A stretch of DNA of 59,582 nt from Oscillospiraceae bacterium (GTDB lineage: Bacteria; Bacillota; Clostridia; Oscillospirales; UBA644). A model generated the notes under the pieces. That model did not search any database. It was not told the origin of the DNA and saw only the letters and a list, made by a program, of their open reading frames with translations. Location of the stretch: the NCBI GenBank assembly GCA_902783255.1, contig CACZQB010000002.1, positions 1-59,582 of the forward strand, given 5' to 3'. The position numbers and the translations under genes were made by a program. Each line of letters begins with the position of its first letter. The stretch's first letter is position 1. Shown in pieces: positions 40,835 to 51,800 of the stretch.

Positions 40835-41581
40835 GTGAACATAACAAAAATCAAAAAAGAATACATAAATATAAAAATGCTCTTACGGGCGATTCCTTCA
40901 GTTGCCGTTGCGCTGTTTGCGGTAAGCGTTGTATGTATGAACATTCTTGCCAACAAAACAATAGTTCAGACAGAGTGGCTTGCGCTTGACGGCGGGATTA
41001 CAGTATCATGGCTTTCGTTTTTATGCATGGATATTATAACTAAATATTTCGGTCCTAAAGCATCAAATATAACGGCAATCCTTGCTGCCGTCATAAATCT
41101 TTTGGTATGTCTGATTTTTTTTGTCGTGAGTATTATTCCTTCTACTGCAGATGATTATACCGCGCTTGACGGGATCCTTGGAGGAACATGGTTTATCCTT
41201 CTGGGCAGTACTGTCGCGTTTATTGCGTCTGCACTAATAAACAATATAATGAACTGGCTTATCGGTAAGTGCTTCAAGAAAAATCCTGATGGAAAACTTG
41301 CTTTTATTGTAAGAAGCTATGTATCTACTTTTATCGGTCAGTTTGCAGACAATATTATTTTTGCCATTATTGTATTTATTATTTTTGCCCCTATTTTCTG
41401 GGATGGATTTCACTGGACAATGCTTCAGTGCTTTACGTGCGCTCTTACTGGTGCGGTTGCTGAGCTGCTCATGGAAGTGATCTTTTCTCCTATCGGATAC
41501 AAGATTACTAAAAAGTGGAAAGAGGAAAACGTTGGAAAAGAATATTTTGAATACCTTAGACAAGGACAGCATCAAAAATGA
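40835..41581 (+). CDS. VUT/QueT-type queuosine-precursor transporter-like protein
   Basis: A 248-residue membrane protein of the VUT family (YhhQ). Signatures: VVCMNILANKTIV, SWLSFLCMDIITKYFG, and SYVSTFIGQFADNIIFAII, about six helices. YhhQ imports 7-cyano-7-deazaguanine or related precursors in other bacteria; the cargo here is inferred. The GTG at 40835 is used, with AGGAG 9 nt upstream; a TTG at 40814 lies inside that site. It overlaps the SDR gene by 4 nt. Confidence 0.85.
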   Translation: MNITKIKKEYINIKMLLRAIPSVAVALFAVSVVCMNILANKTIVQTEWLALDGGITVSWLSFLCMDIITKYFGPKASNITAILAAVINLLVCLIFFVVSIIPSTADDYTALDGILGGTWFILLGSTVAFIASALINNIMNWLIGKCFKKNPDGKLAFIVRSYVSTFIGQFADNIIFAIIVFIIFAPIFWDGFHWTMLQCFTCALTGAVAELLMEVIFSPIGYKITKKWKEENVGKEYFEYLRQGQHQK

Positions 41582-42231
41582 AAACTTTGATAACCGGAAC
41601 ATCGCGCGGTATAGGAAAAGCAGCGGCAGAACTGTTTCTAAAAAACGGGCATACTGTTTTTGGTATTGACCGGCTTGAAAGCGAAATATCAAGTAAAAAT
41701 TATACTCATTATGTCTGCGATATTCGCAACAAGGAAAAGCTGCCGGAAATTGACGGGGTTGAGATACTTGTAAATAATGCCGGCACGCAAAATGAAGAGG
41801 ATATTGATATCAATCTGAAAGGTCTGATAGCGGTTACCGAAAAGTATGCAATACAGCCGAATATCAGGTCTGTTCTGAACATTGGTTCGGCATGCGCCCA
41901 TTCGGGATCGGAATTTCCCGAATACGTGGCAAGCAAAGGCGGAGTATTGGCATATACGAAGAATGTTGCGATCCGAATAGCGAAATACGGAGCGGTATGC
42001 AACAGTATTGATCCGGGTGGAGTAATCACACAGTTGAATGACTGTATTTTGAATGACGCCGAGCTATGGCAGAAGGTTATGAATGAAACGCCTCTTAAAA
42101 GATGGGCTACCGCAGATGAAATTGCGGAATGGATATATTTTATGACAGTAAAAAACAGATTTTGCACCGGACAGAATATCATCGTTGACGGCGGAGAATC
42201 TATCAATTTTCATTTTATCTGGAAAGAATAA
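41578..42231 (+). CDS. Short-chain dehydrogenase/reductase
   Basis: A 217-residue classical SDR. Cofactor loop GTSRGIG (7-13), NNAG (about 65-68), catalytic Ser and YVASK (about 119-123), and the ECP-like PGGVITQ. NAD(P)-dependent oxidoreductase of unknown substrate. The ATG overlaps the VUT stop (ATGA), implying coupled translation. Confidence 0.92.
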   Translation: MKTLITGTSRGIGKAAAELFLKNGHTVFGIDRLESEISSKNYTHYVCDIRNKEKLPEIDGVEILVNNAGTQNEEDIDINLKGLIAVTEKYAIQPNIRSVLNIGSACAHSGSEFPEYVASKGGVLAYTKNVAIRIAKYGAVCNSIDPGGVITQLNDCILNDAELWQKVMNETPLKRWATADEIAEWIYFMTVKNRFCTGQNIIVDGGESINFHFIWKE

Positions 42232-42265
42232 ACCTCCGTTGTAAAACAGAATTGAGGTGAAGACT

Positions 42266-43681
42266 ATGAGAAAAACTAAGATTATCTGCACTATAGGTCC
42301 CGCATGCGAAAACGAGGAAACGCTGAAGGATATGTGTCTTGCTGGAATGAATGTTGCCAGGCTGAATTTTTCGCACGGAACGCATGAATATCACGGAAAA
42401 CTGATGGAAAAAATCAAAAATGTCCGCAATGCGCTCAACCTGCCGATTGCGATCATGCTTGACACAAAAGGACCTGAATACAGAATATCAACATTCGAAA
42501 ACAAGAGGATTTTTCTTAATGACGGCGACACTTTTTCTTTCACGACAGATGAATGCGTAGGGAATCAGAACATCGTTTCCGTCAGTTACAAAAATCTTGC
42601 AAACGAGATAAGTATCGGAGATATGATACTTGTAAATAACGGACTTTTGTCGTTCAGGGTAAAGGAAATCAGGAATAATACGGTTATATGCGACGTTGTT
42701 GTCGGAGGAGAGCTTTCCGACAACAAAAGCATGAATTTTCCCAATCATACAATGAAGGGAGATTATCTGAGCGATCAGGATAAAGAAGATATTCTTTTCG
42801 GGATAAAAAACGGTGTTGATTTTATCGCAGCATCTTTCGTATCAAATAAAAACGATGTTGCGGCGCTCCGTGAATTTCTGAATAAAAACGGCGGCGAAGA
42901 TATTGATATTATAGCAAAAATCGAAAATCGTTCGGGTGTAGACAGTATTGACGAGATATGCGAGATCGCAGACGGAGTAATGGTAGCAAGAGGAGATCTC
43001 GGCGTTGAAATACCGTTTGTTGAGGTCCCTTCCATTCAAAAATATCTTATAAAAAAATGCAGACTGCTCGGAAAACGCGTAATAACAGCGACCGAAATGC
43101 TCGAATCCATGATTGAGAAGCCGCGTCCTACGCGAGCCGAGATATCTGATGTTGCAAACGCTGTCTATGACGGTTCGTCAGCCGTTATGCTTTCCGGAGA
43201 GACCGCATCGGGCAAGTATCCCGTAATGGCAGTAAAGAATATGGCTGAAATTGCAGAAAGCACAGAAAAGTCTATAGATTACAGCAAGCAGTTCGCAACG
43301 ACAGAGTATCGAATAAAAAACAATATCGATGCGGTTTCCCATGCAACGTGCGCTATGTCGATAGACACAAAAGCAAAAGGGATCGTTATAAGTTCTCTTT
43401 CTGGAATGACGGTAAGAATGGTCAGCCGTTTCAGACCTCCTGCTGATATCATAGGTATGACGACTTCAGAAAAAGCATGGCGCAAACTTAATTTAAGCTG
43501 GGGAGTAACGCCTGTGATGAGCGAAGAATTCAATTCTGTTGACGTTATGTTTTATCATGCAGTTCAAAAGGCAAAACAAGTATTCGGTCTGACAAAAGGA
43601 GATAATGTTATTCTGACCGGAGGTCAGACGAACGGTAAATCGGGAAACACCAATACAATACGACTTGAAACAATTGCATAA
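42266..43681 (+). CDS. pyk: Pyruvate kinase
   Basis: A 471-residue pyruvate kinase (PEP + ADP to pyruvate + ATP). Signatures: KIICTIGPACENEETL at the N-terminus, LNFSHGTHEYH, MLDTKGPEYR, the catalytic Lys motif IIAKIENRSGVD, MVARGDLGVEIPF, and the C-terminal domain ending GKSGNTNTIRLETIA. The extra C-terminal PEP-utiliser domain seen in many Bacillota enzymes is absent. The ATG at 42266 has GAGGTGA 5 nt upstream; the GTG at 42257 is inside that site. Ends at a bidirectional terminator. Confidence 0.97.
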   Translation: MRKTKIICTIGPACENEETLKDMCLAGMNVARLNFSHGTHEYHGKLMEKIKNVRNALNLPIAIMLDTKGPEYRISTFENKRIFLNDGDTFSFTTDECVGNQNIVSVSYKNLANEISIGDMILVNNGLLSFRVKEIRNNTVICDVVVGGELSDNKSMNFPNHTMKGDYLSDQDKEDILFGIKNGVDFIAASFVSNKNDVAALREFLNKNGGEDIDIIAKIENRSGVDSIDEICEIADGVMVARGDLGVEIPFVEVPSIQKYLIKKCRLLGKRVITATEMLESMIEKPRPTRAEISDVANAVYDGSSAVMLSGETASGKYPVMAVKNMAEIAESTEKSIDYSKQFATTEYRIKNNIDAVSHATCAMSIDTKAKGIVISSLSGMTVRMVSRFRPPADIIGMTTSEKAWRKLNLSWGVTPVMSEEFNSVDVMFYHAVQKAKQVFGLTKGDNVILTGGQTNGKSGNTNTIRLETIA

Positions 43682-43722
43682 AAGACGGTCTCTTTTCATT
43701 TGATGGAAAGAGACCGTCTTTT
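43681..43722. terminator. Bidirectional terminator between pyk and the GH92 gene
   Basis: AAAGACGGTCTCTTT, 11-nt loop, AAAGAGACCGTCTTTT; strong 15-bp stem with A- and T-flanks. Confidence 0.92.
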
Positions 43723-43735
43723 GTCCGTTTGATTG

Positions 43736-45811
43736 TCAGTTGTTTTCGACTCCCCAGCTTCGGTTTGGCATATGCCCCATTTCAAGGATCAGCTCTCCGC
43801 CCGAAACGATGTCTTTATGGTCTATAAACGCCCTGTTAAGCTCTTTGCCGTTCAGTTTTGCGGACTGTATATAGCGTTTTCCGTCGCCGGCACCTATTGC
43901 GGATATTCTGAATGAGCCTCCTTCAACAGATATTTCAATATTATCGAATATCGGGGAAGAAACAGCGTATTCGCTCTTTCCGGGACACACAGGATAAAGA
44001 CCGATTGCAGAGAATGCAAACCATGAAGACATTGCGCCTCCGTCTTCATCGCCGCAGATACCGAGAGGCGAATTGGTAAACCATATATCCATAATAGTGC
44101 GCATACGCCGCTGAGTCATCCACGGTTTGCCGCAATAATTGTAAAAATAAGGGATATGGAAACTCGGTTCATTACCCATGCAGAACATGCCCATCAGTCC
44201 AGTTGAATCGGGGAACTGACGGAGAAACGTATATTTATTAGGCAAGCACGGAGTTGTGAAAAGTTCGTCAAGACGATCACATAAAGCGTCTTTGCCGCCC
44301 ATAAGCTCCGCAAGTCCTTCAATATCATGCCATACGGAAAAATTGAAAGTATATGCATTGCATTCCGCAAAGTAAGCGCGTCCCCCCTGCCCTCCGCTGA
44401 GCATCGGATCATAATCTTTTATCCATTCGCCGTTAATATTTTTAGGAGCCATAAACCCTATTGATTTGTTATAAACGTTTACATAATTTTTAGCACGTTT
44501 CATAAAAAAACGATAGTCATCTTTTTTGCCGAGATGCCTTGCTAGCTGTGCAACACACCAGTCGTCATACGCATGTTCAAGAGTAACGGCGACACATTGG
44601 CGGTTTTCAAAATCATGAACTTCCGGGATATATTCTTCCCTATCCGGCTCAAGACCCGGGAAATATCCTTTTTCGTAATAACATCTGTCAAGCTCGGTCG
44701 CCGGTCTGTCTGCCACCCACGGAAGCATTGTGATCTGAGTTGCATTTCTGTAAAGACCTTCATATGCAGTTTCGTAATCGGTATCTATACCTTTTGCAAG
44801 ACCGTCTGCAAACAGCGCTGCAGCATGAAAACCGAGCATTACCGGAGAATCGCCATCGAAGCCAGGGAATGAAGGCATGGCGCCGGACTGTTTATACATT
44901 TCAACATAGCTGTCAAGCACATTTTTATGGTTTTCCGGTTCAAGGAGCAGCTGCAGGGGATGCATTGAACGAAAACTGTCCCACAACTGATCGCCTGCAT
45001 AAAAGCCGTTTCCGGAATGCGTTTTATTATCGTATCCGGAGTAATACTCTCCGTATTCGCTCATATCCGTCATTTTCCCGAATGAGCGGTAAAGAGATGT
45101 ATAATATACGGTCTTTTTATCTTCACTGCCTCCGCTTATTCTGATCTTGCCGAGAAGTGAATTCCAGACATTTTTGGATTCATCCGCTATAGTGTCAAAT
45201 GACTTATCCGCAGCTTCTTTATGATATATCTCGTCAGCTTTATCGAATGAGATGTTTGAAACAGCCGCTATGATTTCGCACGTTTCAGGCAAATTTAAAA
45301 CAATTGCATTTTTTTTGTCTGAAATGAACGATACATGATCGTTGAAAAAGATTTTAATATATAAATCGTGACCCGCCTGCAATTTTACCGATATATTTTT
45401 ATCGGATAAAAAGATATTTGTAATTTTATCGGAATATAAAAACAGTTTTTTTGCGCCGACTGTTTTATACACATAACAATTTTTTGTTGTCGAAGCAAGG
45501 ACAGTGATATGAGTGTCTTCAAGATAAACAGAATACAAATAAGGATGCGCAATAACGGCGCTTATATCAAAATGAGAAACACTGTCTGTAAAATTTTCCG
45601 ATCGTTCGGACCCGAACATAATTTCAAGCGGCCCGACGGGGAAGGATGAAATTTTATCAGAGAAATAATAGTCATGCTGAACAGGCAAAACATTCGGAAA
45701 TATCTGTGCTGCTCCGTGAGGATACATCGTTTTTGGACGGGTACCTGTGAGAAGATGACCTACTGTGCCGATATACGGATTGACATATTCTGCGGGTGTT
45801 TTACTGATCAT
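43736..45811 (-). CDS. GH92-family alpha-mannosidase-like glycoside hydrolase
   Basis: A 691-residue GH92 protein. The N-terminal domain begins VNPYIGTVGHLLTGTRPKTMYPHGAAQ; the alpha/alpha barrel contains MPSFPGFDGDSP, TLEHAYDDWCVAQLA and the highly conserved ICGDEDGGAMSSWFAFSAIG (about 595-614), which holds the catalytic and calcium-site acids of the family. No signal peptide, so it acts on intracellular mannosides. The start at 45811 has AAAGGA upstream. It lies 41 nt after plsC, probably in the GT4-PlsC operon. Confidence 0.92.
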   Translation of the reverse strand: MISKTPAEYVNPYIGTVGHLLTGTRPKTMYPHGAAQIFPNVLPVQHDYYFSDKISSFPVGPLEIMFGSERSENFTDSVSHFDISAVIAHPYLYSVYLEDTHITVLASTTKNCYVYKTVGAKKLFLYSDKITNIFLSDKNISVKLQAGHDLYIKIFFNDHVSFISDKKNAIVLNLPETCEIIAAVSNISFDKADEIYHKEAADKSFDTIADESKNVWNSLLGKIRISGGSEDKKTVYYTSLYRSFGKMTDMSEYGEYYSGYDNKTHSGNGFYAGDQLWDSFRSMHPLQLLLEPENHKNVLDSYVEMYKQSGAMPSFPGFDGDSPVMLGFHAAALFADGLAKGIDTDYETAYEGLYRNATQITMLPWVADRPATELDRCYYEKGYFPGLEPDREEYIPEVHDFENRQCVAVTLEHAYDDWCVAQLARHLGKKDDYRFFMKRAKNYVNVYNKSIGFMAPKNINGEWIKDYDPMLSGGQGGRAYFAECNAYTFNFSVWHDIEGLAELMGGKDALCDRLDELFTTPCLPNKYTFLRQFPDSTGLMGMFCMGNEPSFHIPYFYNYCGKPWMTQRRMRTIMDIWFTNSPLGICGDEDGGAMSSWFAFSAIGLYPVCPGKSEYAVSSPIFDNIEISVEGGSFRISAIGAGDGKRYIQSAKLNGKELNRAFIDHKDIVSGGELILEMGHMPNRSWGVENN

Positions 45812-45852
45812 AATTATTATCCTTTCAGATTGTATCTATAAAACAGATTTAA

Positions 45853-46665
45853 TCACTTGCGAAGATTCTCAGGATCGTTCTGTGTTTTTTTGACATATTT
45901 GATATATTCAATGTTTTCCTTTGTTGACGATATCTCGGTCATAAAGGAATAAACTCGGTCGCGTAATTCCTTTTGAGCCTTTTTAGGCGGAAGAGTACTG
46001 TCAATATACATGGGTTCGGAAAGTGTGACAGTCATTCCAGGGCGTTTTGACAATAAGAAAACGCCTTTTCTTTTTCTGTAGGTCGTAACCATTGCTATTA
46101 CAGGGGAACCGTCTTTTACGGGATAATGAAACGAGGTATCGGGAAAAGGACGTATTCCGGTATAAAAAGGCCAGACATGGGCTTCCGGGAAAATTGCAAC
46201 ACATTTTTTTTCTTTACAGCGGTAAAAAACTGCTTCGGTAAAGCCTTTCATTCCCGAAAGAGAATCAGGAACGGGAATAGCTCCGAGCATTTGCACAACG
46301 TTATGCAAAAAAGGGATTGAAACAGCATCGGAATTGGCTATTATATGAGCTTTTTTCGGGAAAGCAACCATTGGCGGAATGAAAGCGTCGAGATCGCGCG
46401 TATGATTTCCGTAAAGATAAAACCCCGTATTTTTCAGTTTTTTAACTACCTGTCTGTTTTCAAATTTCAAACCGAGATAAACTTTGGATATGATAAAAAC
46501 AAGAGGAATGGCAACTATGTAGTAAAGCAGAAACGCCGCAAAATTCCATATTCTAGATTTATGTAAAAACGGAAAATCTCCGCCTACGCTTTGAGCTTTT
46601 ATATTTGTACCGGCAAAGTCGTCCTTGAGAGAATCTGAATAATATACAACCTTTTCAGCTTTCAC
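45853..46665 (-). CDS. PlsC-type 1-acyl-glycerophosphate acyltransferase
   Basis: A 270-residue acyltransferase. One membrane helix (about 41-62), the motif NHTRDLDAF (NHxxxxD catalytic pair, about 93-101), and the phosphate site IFPEAHVWPF (FPEG variant with Ala). It would transfer acyl chains to lysophosphatidic acid or a related glycolipid precursor. Its ATG overlaps the GT4 gene by 11 nt, so the two enzymes are made together, pointing to a common glycolipid or lipid-carbohydrate product. Confidence 0.9.
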   Translation of the reverse strand: MKAEKVVYYSDSLKDDFAGTNIKAQSVGGDFPFLHKSRIWNFAAFLLYYIVAIPLVFIISKVYLGLKFENRQVVKKLKNTGFYLYGNHTRDLDAFIPPMVAFPKKAHIIANSDAVSIPFLHNVVQMLGAIPVPDSLSGMKGFTEAVFYRCKEKKCVAIFPEAHVWPFYTGIRPFPDTSFHYPVKDGSPVIAMVTTYRKRKGVFLLSKRPGMTVTLSEPMYIDSTLPPKKAQKELRDRVYSFMTEISSTKENIEYIKYVKKTQNDPENLRK

Positions 46666-47794
46666 GCTTCTTGCTCTCCACAGTATCCTTAAGCATCATT
46701 TCCATCTGATCCATACAACGATTAAAATCGAACTGTTCCGCAAAGCCCAGATAACGGCGAGAGCACTCTTCTTTTTCCTTGGGGTGATCAAGCCACCAGT
46801 CTATTTTTTTTGCGAGATCATACGGATCGCCGCAGCGAAAAAGATTTTGAGGAGTAAGCGCGAAATTTCTTGTAGCGCTTCTTTCTGAATCCGCTATGAC
46901 AGGAACTTTTCCGGTAGCGATAGCTTCAAGACAAGATATAGCCTCTATCTCAATTTCTGCAGGATGGACATATAAATCTGCTGTGCGCAAAAGATTGGCA
47001 AGTTCATCTCTGTCGTAAAACTGCATGACAGGAGGAATAATGCCTTTTTTTTCTGCTTGCTTCTTTAATTCTTCGCGTTTTGGTCCGGTCCCTGCAAAAA
47101 CAAGCTGTATAGAATTTTTATATTTTGATTTAGAAACAGCATCTATAAGGACATCATGAGATTTTTCGGGACTATACCTGCCAACAAAAACAACCGTGAA
47201 AACGCCGTCGTCTTTCTTTTCGCAAACCCCGGGGCAAAACTCATTGCTGACACCGTTCGATATGACTCTATGATGAGTTGGACCGACAACCTTTTCGAAA
47301 ACATCGCATATAAACTGCGTTGGATAATGTATGCAGTCACAATAACGAAAAAGCCTTCTGTAAAGGATTCGGTAAACCACCTTGTTGGCAAATTTGCTGT
47401 TTTTAAGAAAAAAATGCGAGGTTATATTTTCTGCCTGACAATGGAACCCTGCCGTAAGTGGAATATTATGCTGCGAAGCGTATATTGCGGACGCTTTGCC
47501 TAACCCAAAAGGGATCATAACATGTATGACGTCCGCATCTGCAATTGCTGATTTGAGTATCTTTTTATCAACCTTTGCGGGAGCGACTCCGTTTTTTTCG
47601 ATATATCTCTGAAACGGTCCGAAATAATACTCAGGAACAATGTAGTAGTTTTTTTGTCCGATCTTATCTTTATCAGGACATACAACACGGACATCGTGAC
47701 CCTTTGCTTCAAGAGAACTGATAAGATTGTATGCAGCAAGTGATGTGCCGTTATTTGCTTTGCCTAAAACATCACAGATTATGGCGATTTTCAA
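46655..47794 (-). CDS. Glycosyltransferase family 4
   Basis: A 379-residue GT-B glycosyltransferase. N-terminal part: KIAIICDVLGKANNGTSLAAYNLI with SSLEAKGHDVRVV; C-terminal nucleotide site: FVGRYSPEKSHDVLIDA, FAGTGPKREELK, and EIEIEAISCLEAIATGKVPVIAD (short pieces). The E-x7-E motif is present in EAISCLEAIA. Such enzymes often transfer mannose or glucose to lipid acceptors. The start is a TTG at 47792-47794 with GAGGG 7 nt upstream; the longer frame's ATG-like start is at the promoter. First gene of the GT4-PlsC-GH92 operon. Confidence 0.92.
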   Translation of the reverse strand: MKIAIICDVLGKANNGTSLAAYNLISSLEAKGHDVRVVCPDKDKIGQKNYYIVPEYYFGPFQRYIEKNGVAPAKVDKKILKSAIADADVIHVMIPFGLGKASAIYASQHNIPLTAGFHCQAENITSHFFLKNSKFANKVVYRILYRRLFRYCDCIHYPTQFICDVFEKVVGPTHHRVISNGVSNEFCPGVCEKKDDGVFTVVFVGRYSPEKSHDVLIDAVSKSKYKNSIQLVFAGTGPKREELKKQAEKKGIIPPVMQFYDRDELANLLRTADLYVHPAEIEIEAISCLEAIATGKVPVIADSERSATRNFALTPQNLFRCGDPYDLAKKIDWWLDHPKEKEECSRRYLGFAEQFDFNRCMDQMEMMLKDTVESKKRES

Positions 47795-47847
47795 TTTAAT
47801 TCCCTCAATTCGTTCCGGTGCCAAGCGGTTAATCATATCTAACCGTA

Positions 47848-47876
47848 AATATAACATATAACACGAAATTTGTCAA
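47848..47876 (-). promoter_or_regulatory. Promoter of the GT4-PlsC operon
   Basis: On the minus strand TTGACA (47871-47876), 17-nt spacer, TATATT (47848-47853). A short palindrome (GGTTA...TAACC, about 47826-47845) lies between promoter and gene. Confidence 0.8.
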
Positions 47877-48002
47877 GTAAAACGAAGGTCAGTTGCCGCA
47901 ATGGCAGTAATTAAATAAAGAAGTTAAAGACAGAACAATATTTTGTTATATTTATTATATTTGTTATATTAATACACACGTTGCAGGCAAAACTGTAAAA
48001 AT

Positions 48003-48027
48003 AAAAGACAGTCCACAGACTGTCTCT
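48003..48027 (-). terminator. Terminator of the small lipoprotein gene
   Basis: AGACAGTC, CACA loop, GACTGTCT; on the minus strand the T-run follows. Confidence 0.8.
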
Positions 48028-48052
48028 TATTAGTTTATGTGGTATTCGGGAA

Positions 48053-48628
48053 TCAGGAGCCAGACGCTCTCAAAACCAAGGAATGTTTGATAAAATCATC
48101 TGACTGTGAGCTGAATATACTTTTTTCGAGATCTGCCCAGGTAACATCACTGTTATCAACAAGCGCGTAAAGTGTATCTTCGGTGTTATGCGGATCATTC
48201 TGCAGCTGTAAAAGATACTTGAAACTATCTGAGTAATCCGTTTTCGTAAGATCAGATTTTCTTACTGTTATTTTGAACTTCTCACCATCGTATTCAATAT
48301 AGGAAAAGAAGAGGTGCGGATATGAATCTTTTTCATTTTGATAAATCTCTTCAGAAACAGAGTTTTCATCGAGAGTGTAATAATTTGCTATCGAAACGGA
48401 TGACGGAATATTGTTTATTGTATTATCGTAAAACTGTTTCCATATATCGTAGCCGTTGGTGCATTTTAGTCCTTCACAAACGACTACATCGTTCTCTTTT
48501 GCCCAGGAGAGAGCCTCGTCTGCGTTTGCAAGCGGAAAATCATCAGGAGACGTTTCTGTTTTGCCGGAACAAGAAATCAGGGACAATGTTAACACGGTAA
48601 ACATAATGATCAGAAATAGTTTCTTCAT
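48053..48628 (-). CDS. Small lipoprotein of unknown family
   Basis: A 191-residue lipoprotein with signal peptide and lipobox LISC (Cys20), an N-terminal segment with EALSWAKENDVVV, a Cys-Asn loop (CEGLKCTNGYD) and a beta-rich C-terminal half. No family is recognised. Divergent from the giant lipoprotein gene. The ATG has AAGGAG 8 nt upstream. Single-gene transcript ending at the hairpin at 48003. Confidence 0.75.
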   Translation of the reverse strand: MKKLFLIIMFTVLTLSLISCSGKTETSPDDFPLANADEALSWAKENDVVVCEGLKCTNGYDIWKQFYDNTINNIPSSVSIANYYTLDENSVSEEIYQNEKDSYPHLFFSYIEYDGEKFKITVRKSDLTKTDYSDSFKYLLQLQNDPHNTEDTLYALVDNSDVTWADLEKSIFSSQSDDFIKHSLVLRASGS

Positions 48629-48751
48629 AAAGCTTTCTCCTTAGTTTATTTTTTTACTTGTTGATTTAATTCTATCGCATAAAAATGGTAGAAATGAAAA
48701 AAAATATTGTTTTTTTTACGACATAAGGTTGCGGATTTTTGCTGTTAACTA

Positions 48752-48780
48752 TTGACTTTTTTTTGAATATGGTATATATT
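48752..48780 (+). promoter_or_regulatory. Promoter of the GH141-like lipoprotein
   Basis: TTGACT (48752-48757), 17-nt spacer, TATATT (48775-48780). Confidence 0.8.
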
Positions 48781-48845
48781 GTAGTTACAGTCGCCGTCAG
48801 TGGTCTGACAGATGAGAATATGTGAAACATGAAAGGGATTACAGT

Positions 48846-51800
48846 ATGAAAAAACATTTGTATGTAAGGGCCGCTATTTTGATTCTGCTCGCATTGACGC
48901 TGTTGATGTCGTCGTGCGAAACAATAAGCCCGATTGTAAAGGAGAACATAAAGATGACTAAAATCAATATCAGCAGAACTGAGCTGACGGTTGATAAAAA
49001 CATGAGCTACACTCTTTCGGCATCCGCAGAGCCGAAAAACGTGTGGCCGGATAAAATAATCTGGTCAAGTGACGATGAAAATGTTGCGATAGTTGACGAA
49101 AAAGGAAATGTTTCGGGCGTGAGTGAAGGAACAGCTACGATAACTGCTGTATCCGAAGCATATCCCGATATCAAAGCCACCTGCAAGGTCAACGTAATGA
49201 AAATATATTATGTATCACCCGACGGAGACGACAATACGGGAGACGGAACGAAAGACAATCCTTATCTGACGCTCGAAAAAGCACGTGACACGATACGGTC
49301 GCTATCTGAAATACCTTACGGTGGAATTACGGTTTATATGAGAGGCGGAGAATACTGCCTCAACGAAACATTCACTCTGACTCCTCAGGATTCCGGAACA
49401 AAAGATCGTCCTATAATCTATTCAGCTTATCCTGATGAAGAAGTAAGAATAGTATCAAAAGAATATATAACCGGGTGGAGAAAACTCACTGCTGATGAAA
49501 CAAGCTCGGATATTTACGGCATGTCTGAAGAAGCAAAGAATAATGTGTATATCGCTGATATTCCGCAGGGATGGCGGTTTCACTATCTTTACATTAACGG
49601 TGAACGCATGCAGAACTCGAGAATGATAGAGTCTGACGAATGGGAAAGCGACTGGCCGAGAGCAAAGGCATCGAGCAGAGATTACAGCGAAAGCGGACTT
49701 AAAGCCAAGTTTAACAAAGGGGATCTTGATGGTCTTGAAGGCTGGGCAGACACGGAGCTGAAGCTTCTTACCGCAATATGGTGGAACGTCAACGCTGCGC
49801 TTACGGATATTGACACAGAAAAAAGCATCGGATATATACAGTCCCAAATAACCTCGTTTTATCCGGATTTCTCCGACTGGGGCGGTCAGTATAACATTAT
49901 GAATACACCAAAATACCTTGATACGGAAGGAGAATGGTGCGTTGATTCAGTAAACGGAAAAGTATACTACTGGCCTGAAAACGGCAGTGACCCTAACAAC
50001 GACTCTGTTTTTGCACCGAAGCTTTATGAGCTTGTAAGATTTCAGGGAGACGAGGAAGAAGACGGATGGGAAAAACAGGTTGAAAACATTACGCTCCGCG
50101 AAATCAGTTTTCTTTATTCAGACCGTGTTCCCGAAACTCAGTATGATCCGGAATGGCTGACGCGAAACGCCGAGAGCCCCGACGGAATGATTTTTATGGA
50201 AGGCGTTAAAAATTGCGCTGTAGAGGATTGCATTATAGGATATTCGGGAGCACAGGGAATTGTTTTAAACCACTATGCTCAAAACTGCAGAATAGTAGGT
50301 AACGAGATCGCTCAGTCGTGTTCAGGCGGCGTATTTCTTACGGGTTACGGTCCTGGAACGACGGATCTAAACAAAAATCACTATATTGCAAAAAACCATA
50401 TTCACAATATCGGACTTGACTATATGCATTCTTGCGCCGTTCAGATGTACGGCAGCAACAACAATACGGTTGAATACAATTATTTCCATGATCTCCCCTA
50501 CGCTGCCGTATCTATAATCGGAATGGCATGGTCTCAGATGAAAGAAGGTCCAAGTTACAGAGACACAATTAATGCGTATGGCGACAATAAAACGATGTAT
50601 AATCCCCGCTGGGATGAAATTGACAGGAATTCGATAAAAACATATACGGACTCTCATAAGTATATGCATTCCGGGAATAATATTACGCAATATAATATTA
50701 TAGACGACTACATGCAGACGATGCGTGACGGCGGCTCGCTTTATGCATGGTGTTCGGGCGGAGACAAAACATGGCAGTACAATGTAGGTTCAAGGGAATT
50801 TACAGACGACTGGGCTGTTCGCGCAATACATATGGATGACTATGACGGTCTGAATTACTTATATAAAAACCTTTTTCATGCAAACGGCGCTACAGACAAC
50901 AGTCACACAAACGGAACGAACGGCGGACGCGGCGACGGGGGAAAGACAGATCTTGATGTATGGGATGATACTCTGAGCGACAATACATGGAAGGAAAATA
51001 TTATAACTCCCGATGAATTTCCCGAAGGTTACCTTGAACTTCGCGCTTTTATAAACAAAACAGCGGGCGAATGGAAGTGCGTGCTGCCGGGTGCTGTTAA
51101 GACGACACCGGACAGTATATTGTCTGAGGCAATACTTATGCTGAACTCTTCTGATGTTAATGCGGGAAATGGGCTGATCAGCACATGGAGGTCAAAAACA
51201 GGCGGATACACATTCTCACAAAGCGACAGAAGCAAAATGCCTTCTGTGACTGACCACGGAAGCTATAAGGCTGTAAAATTCGATAGTGAAAAAACACTTA
51301 CGCTGAGTGATGTTGAAGGATTGAACGGAGAATCGGGTCTGACGGTCGTGCTTGTAAGCAGAGATGCCGAAAACGATGAAAACGACAACGCTGAACTATT
51401 GCTTATCAAAAGTGACGACGGCAAAACAGAAACGATTGTTTCATCGTCGCAAAAAGAAGTAAGATTTACCGCAACCGGTAACAACAGCAGTTTGTTTGCC
51501 GAAGTAGAAAGAGACGAGGCGGAAGAAGGATTCACCTCAACGATAATTGTCAATGAAGGATCAAAAAAGGCAATCTATATAAACGGCGAAAAGGCCTTAT
51601 CAGGCGAGGACAGAGATTTTTATTTCACCGGTGACAAATGTGATATAACCCTTGGAGGATTCAACGGAGAAATCTGTGAGGCGATAGTATTTTCGAAGGC
51701 TCTGACTGAAGTAGAAATATCTGTTTTGAGCGAATACCTTAAAAACAAATATTTTGCGGTCGCGGAACCTGTGATCAATTACGAATATGATGAAGCATCG

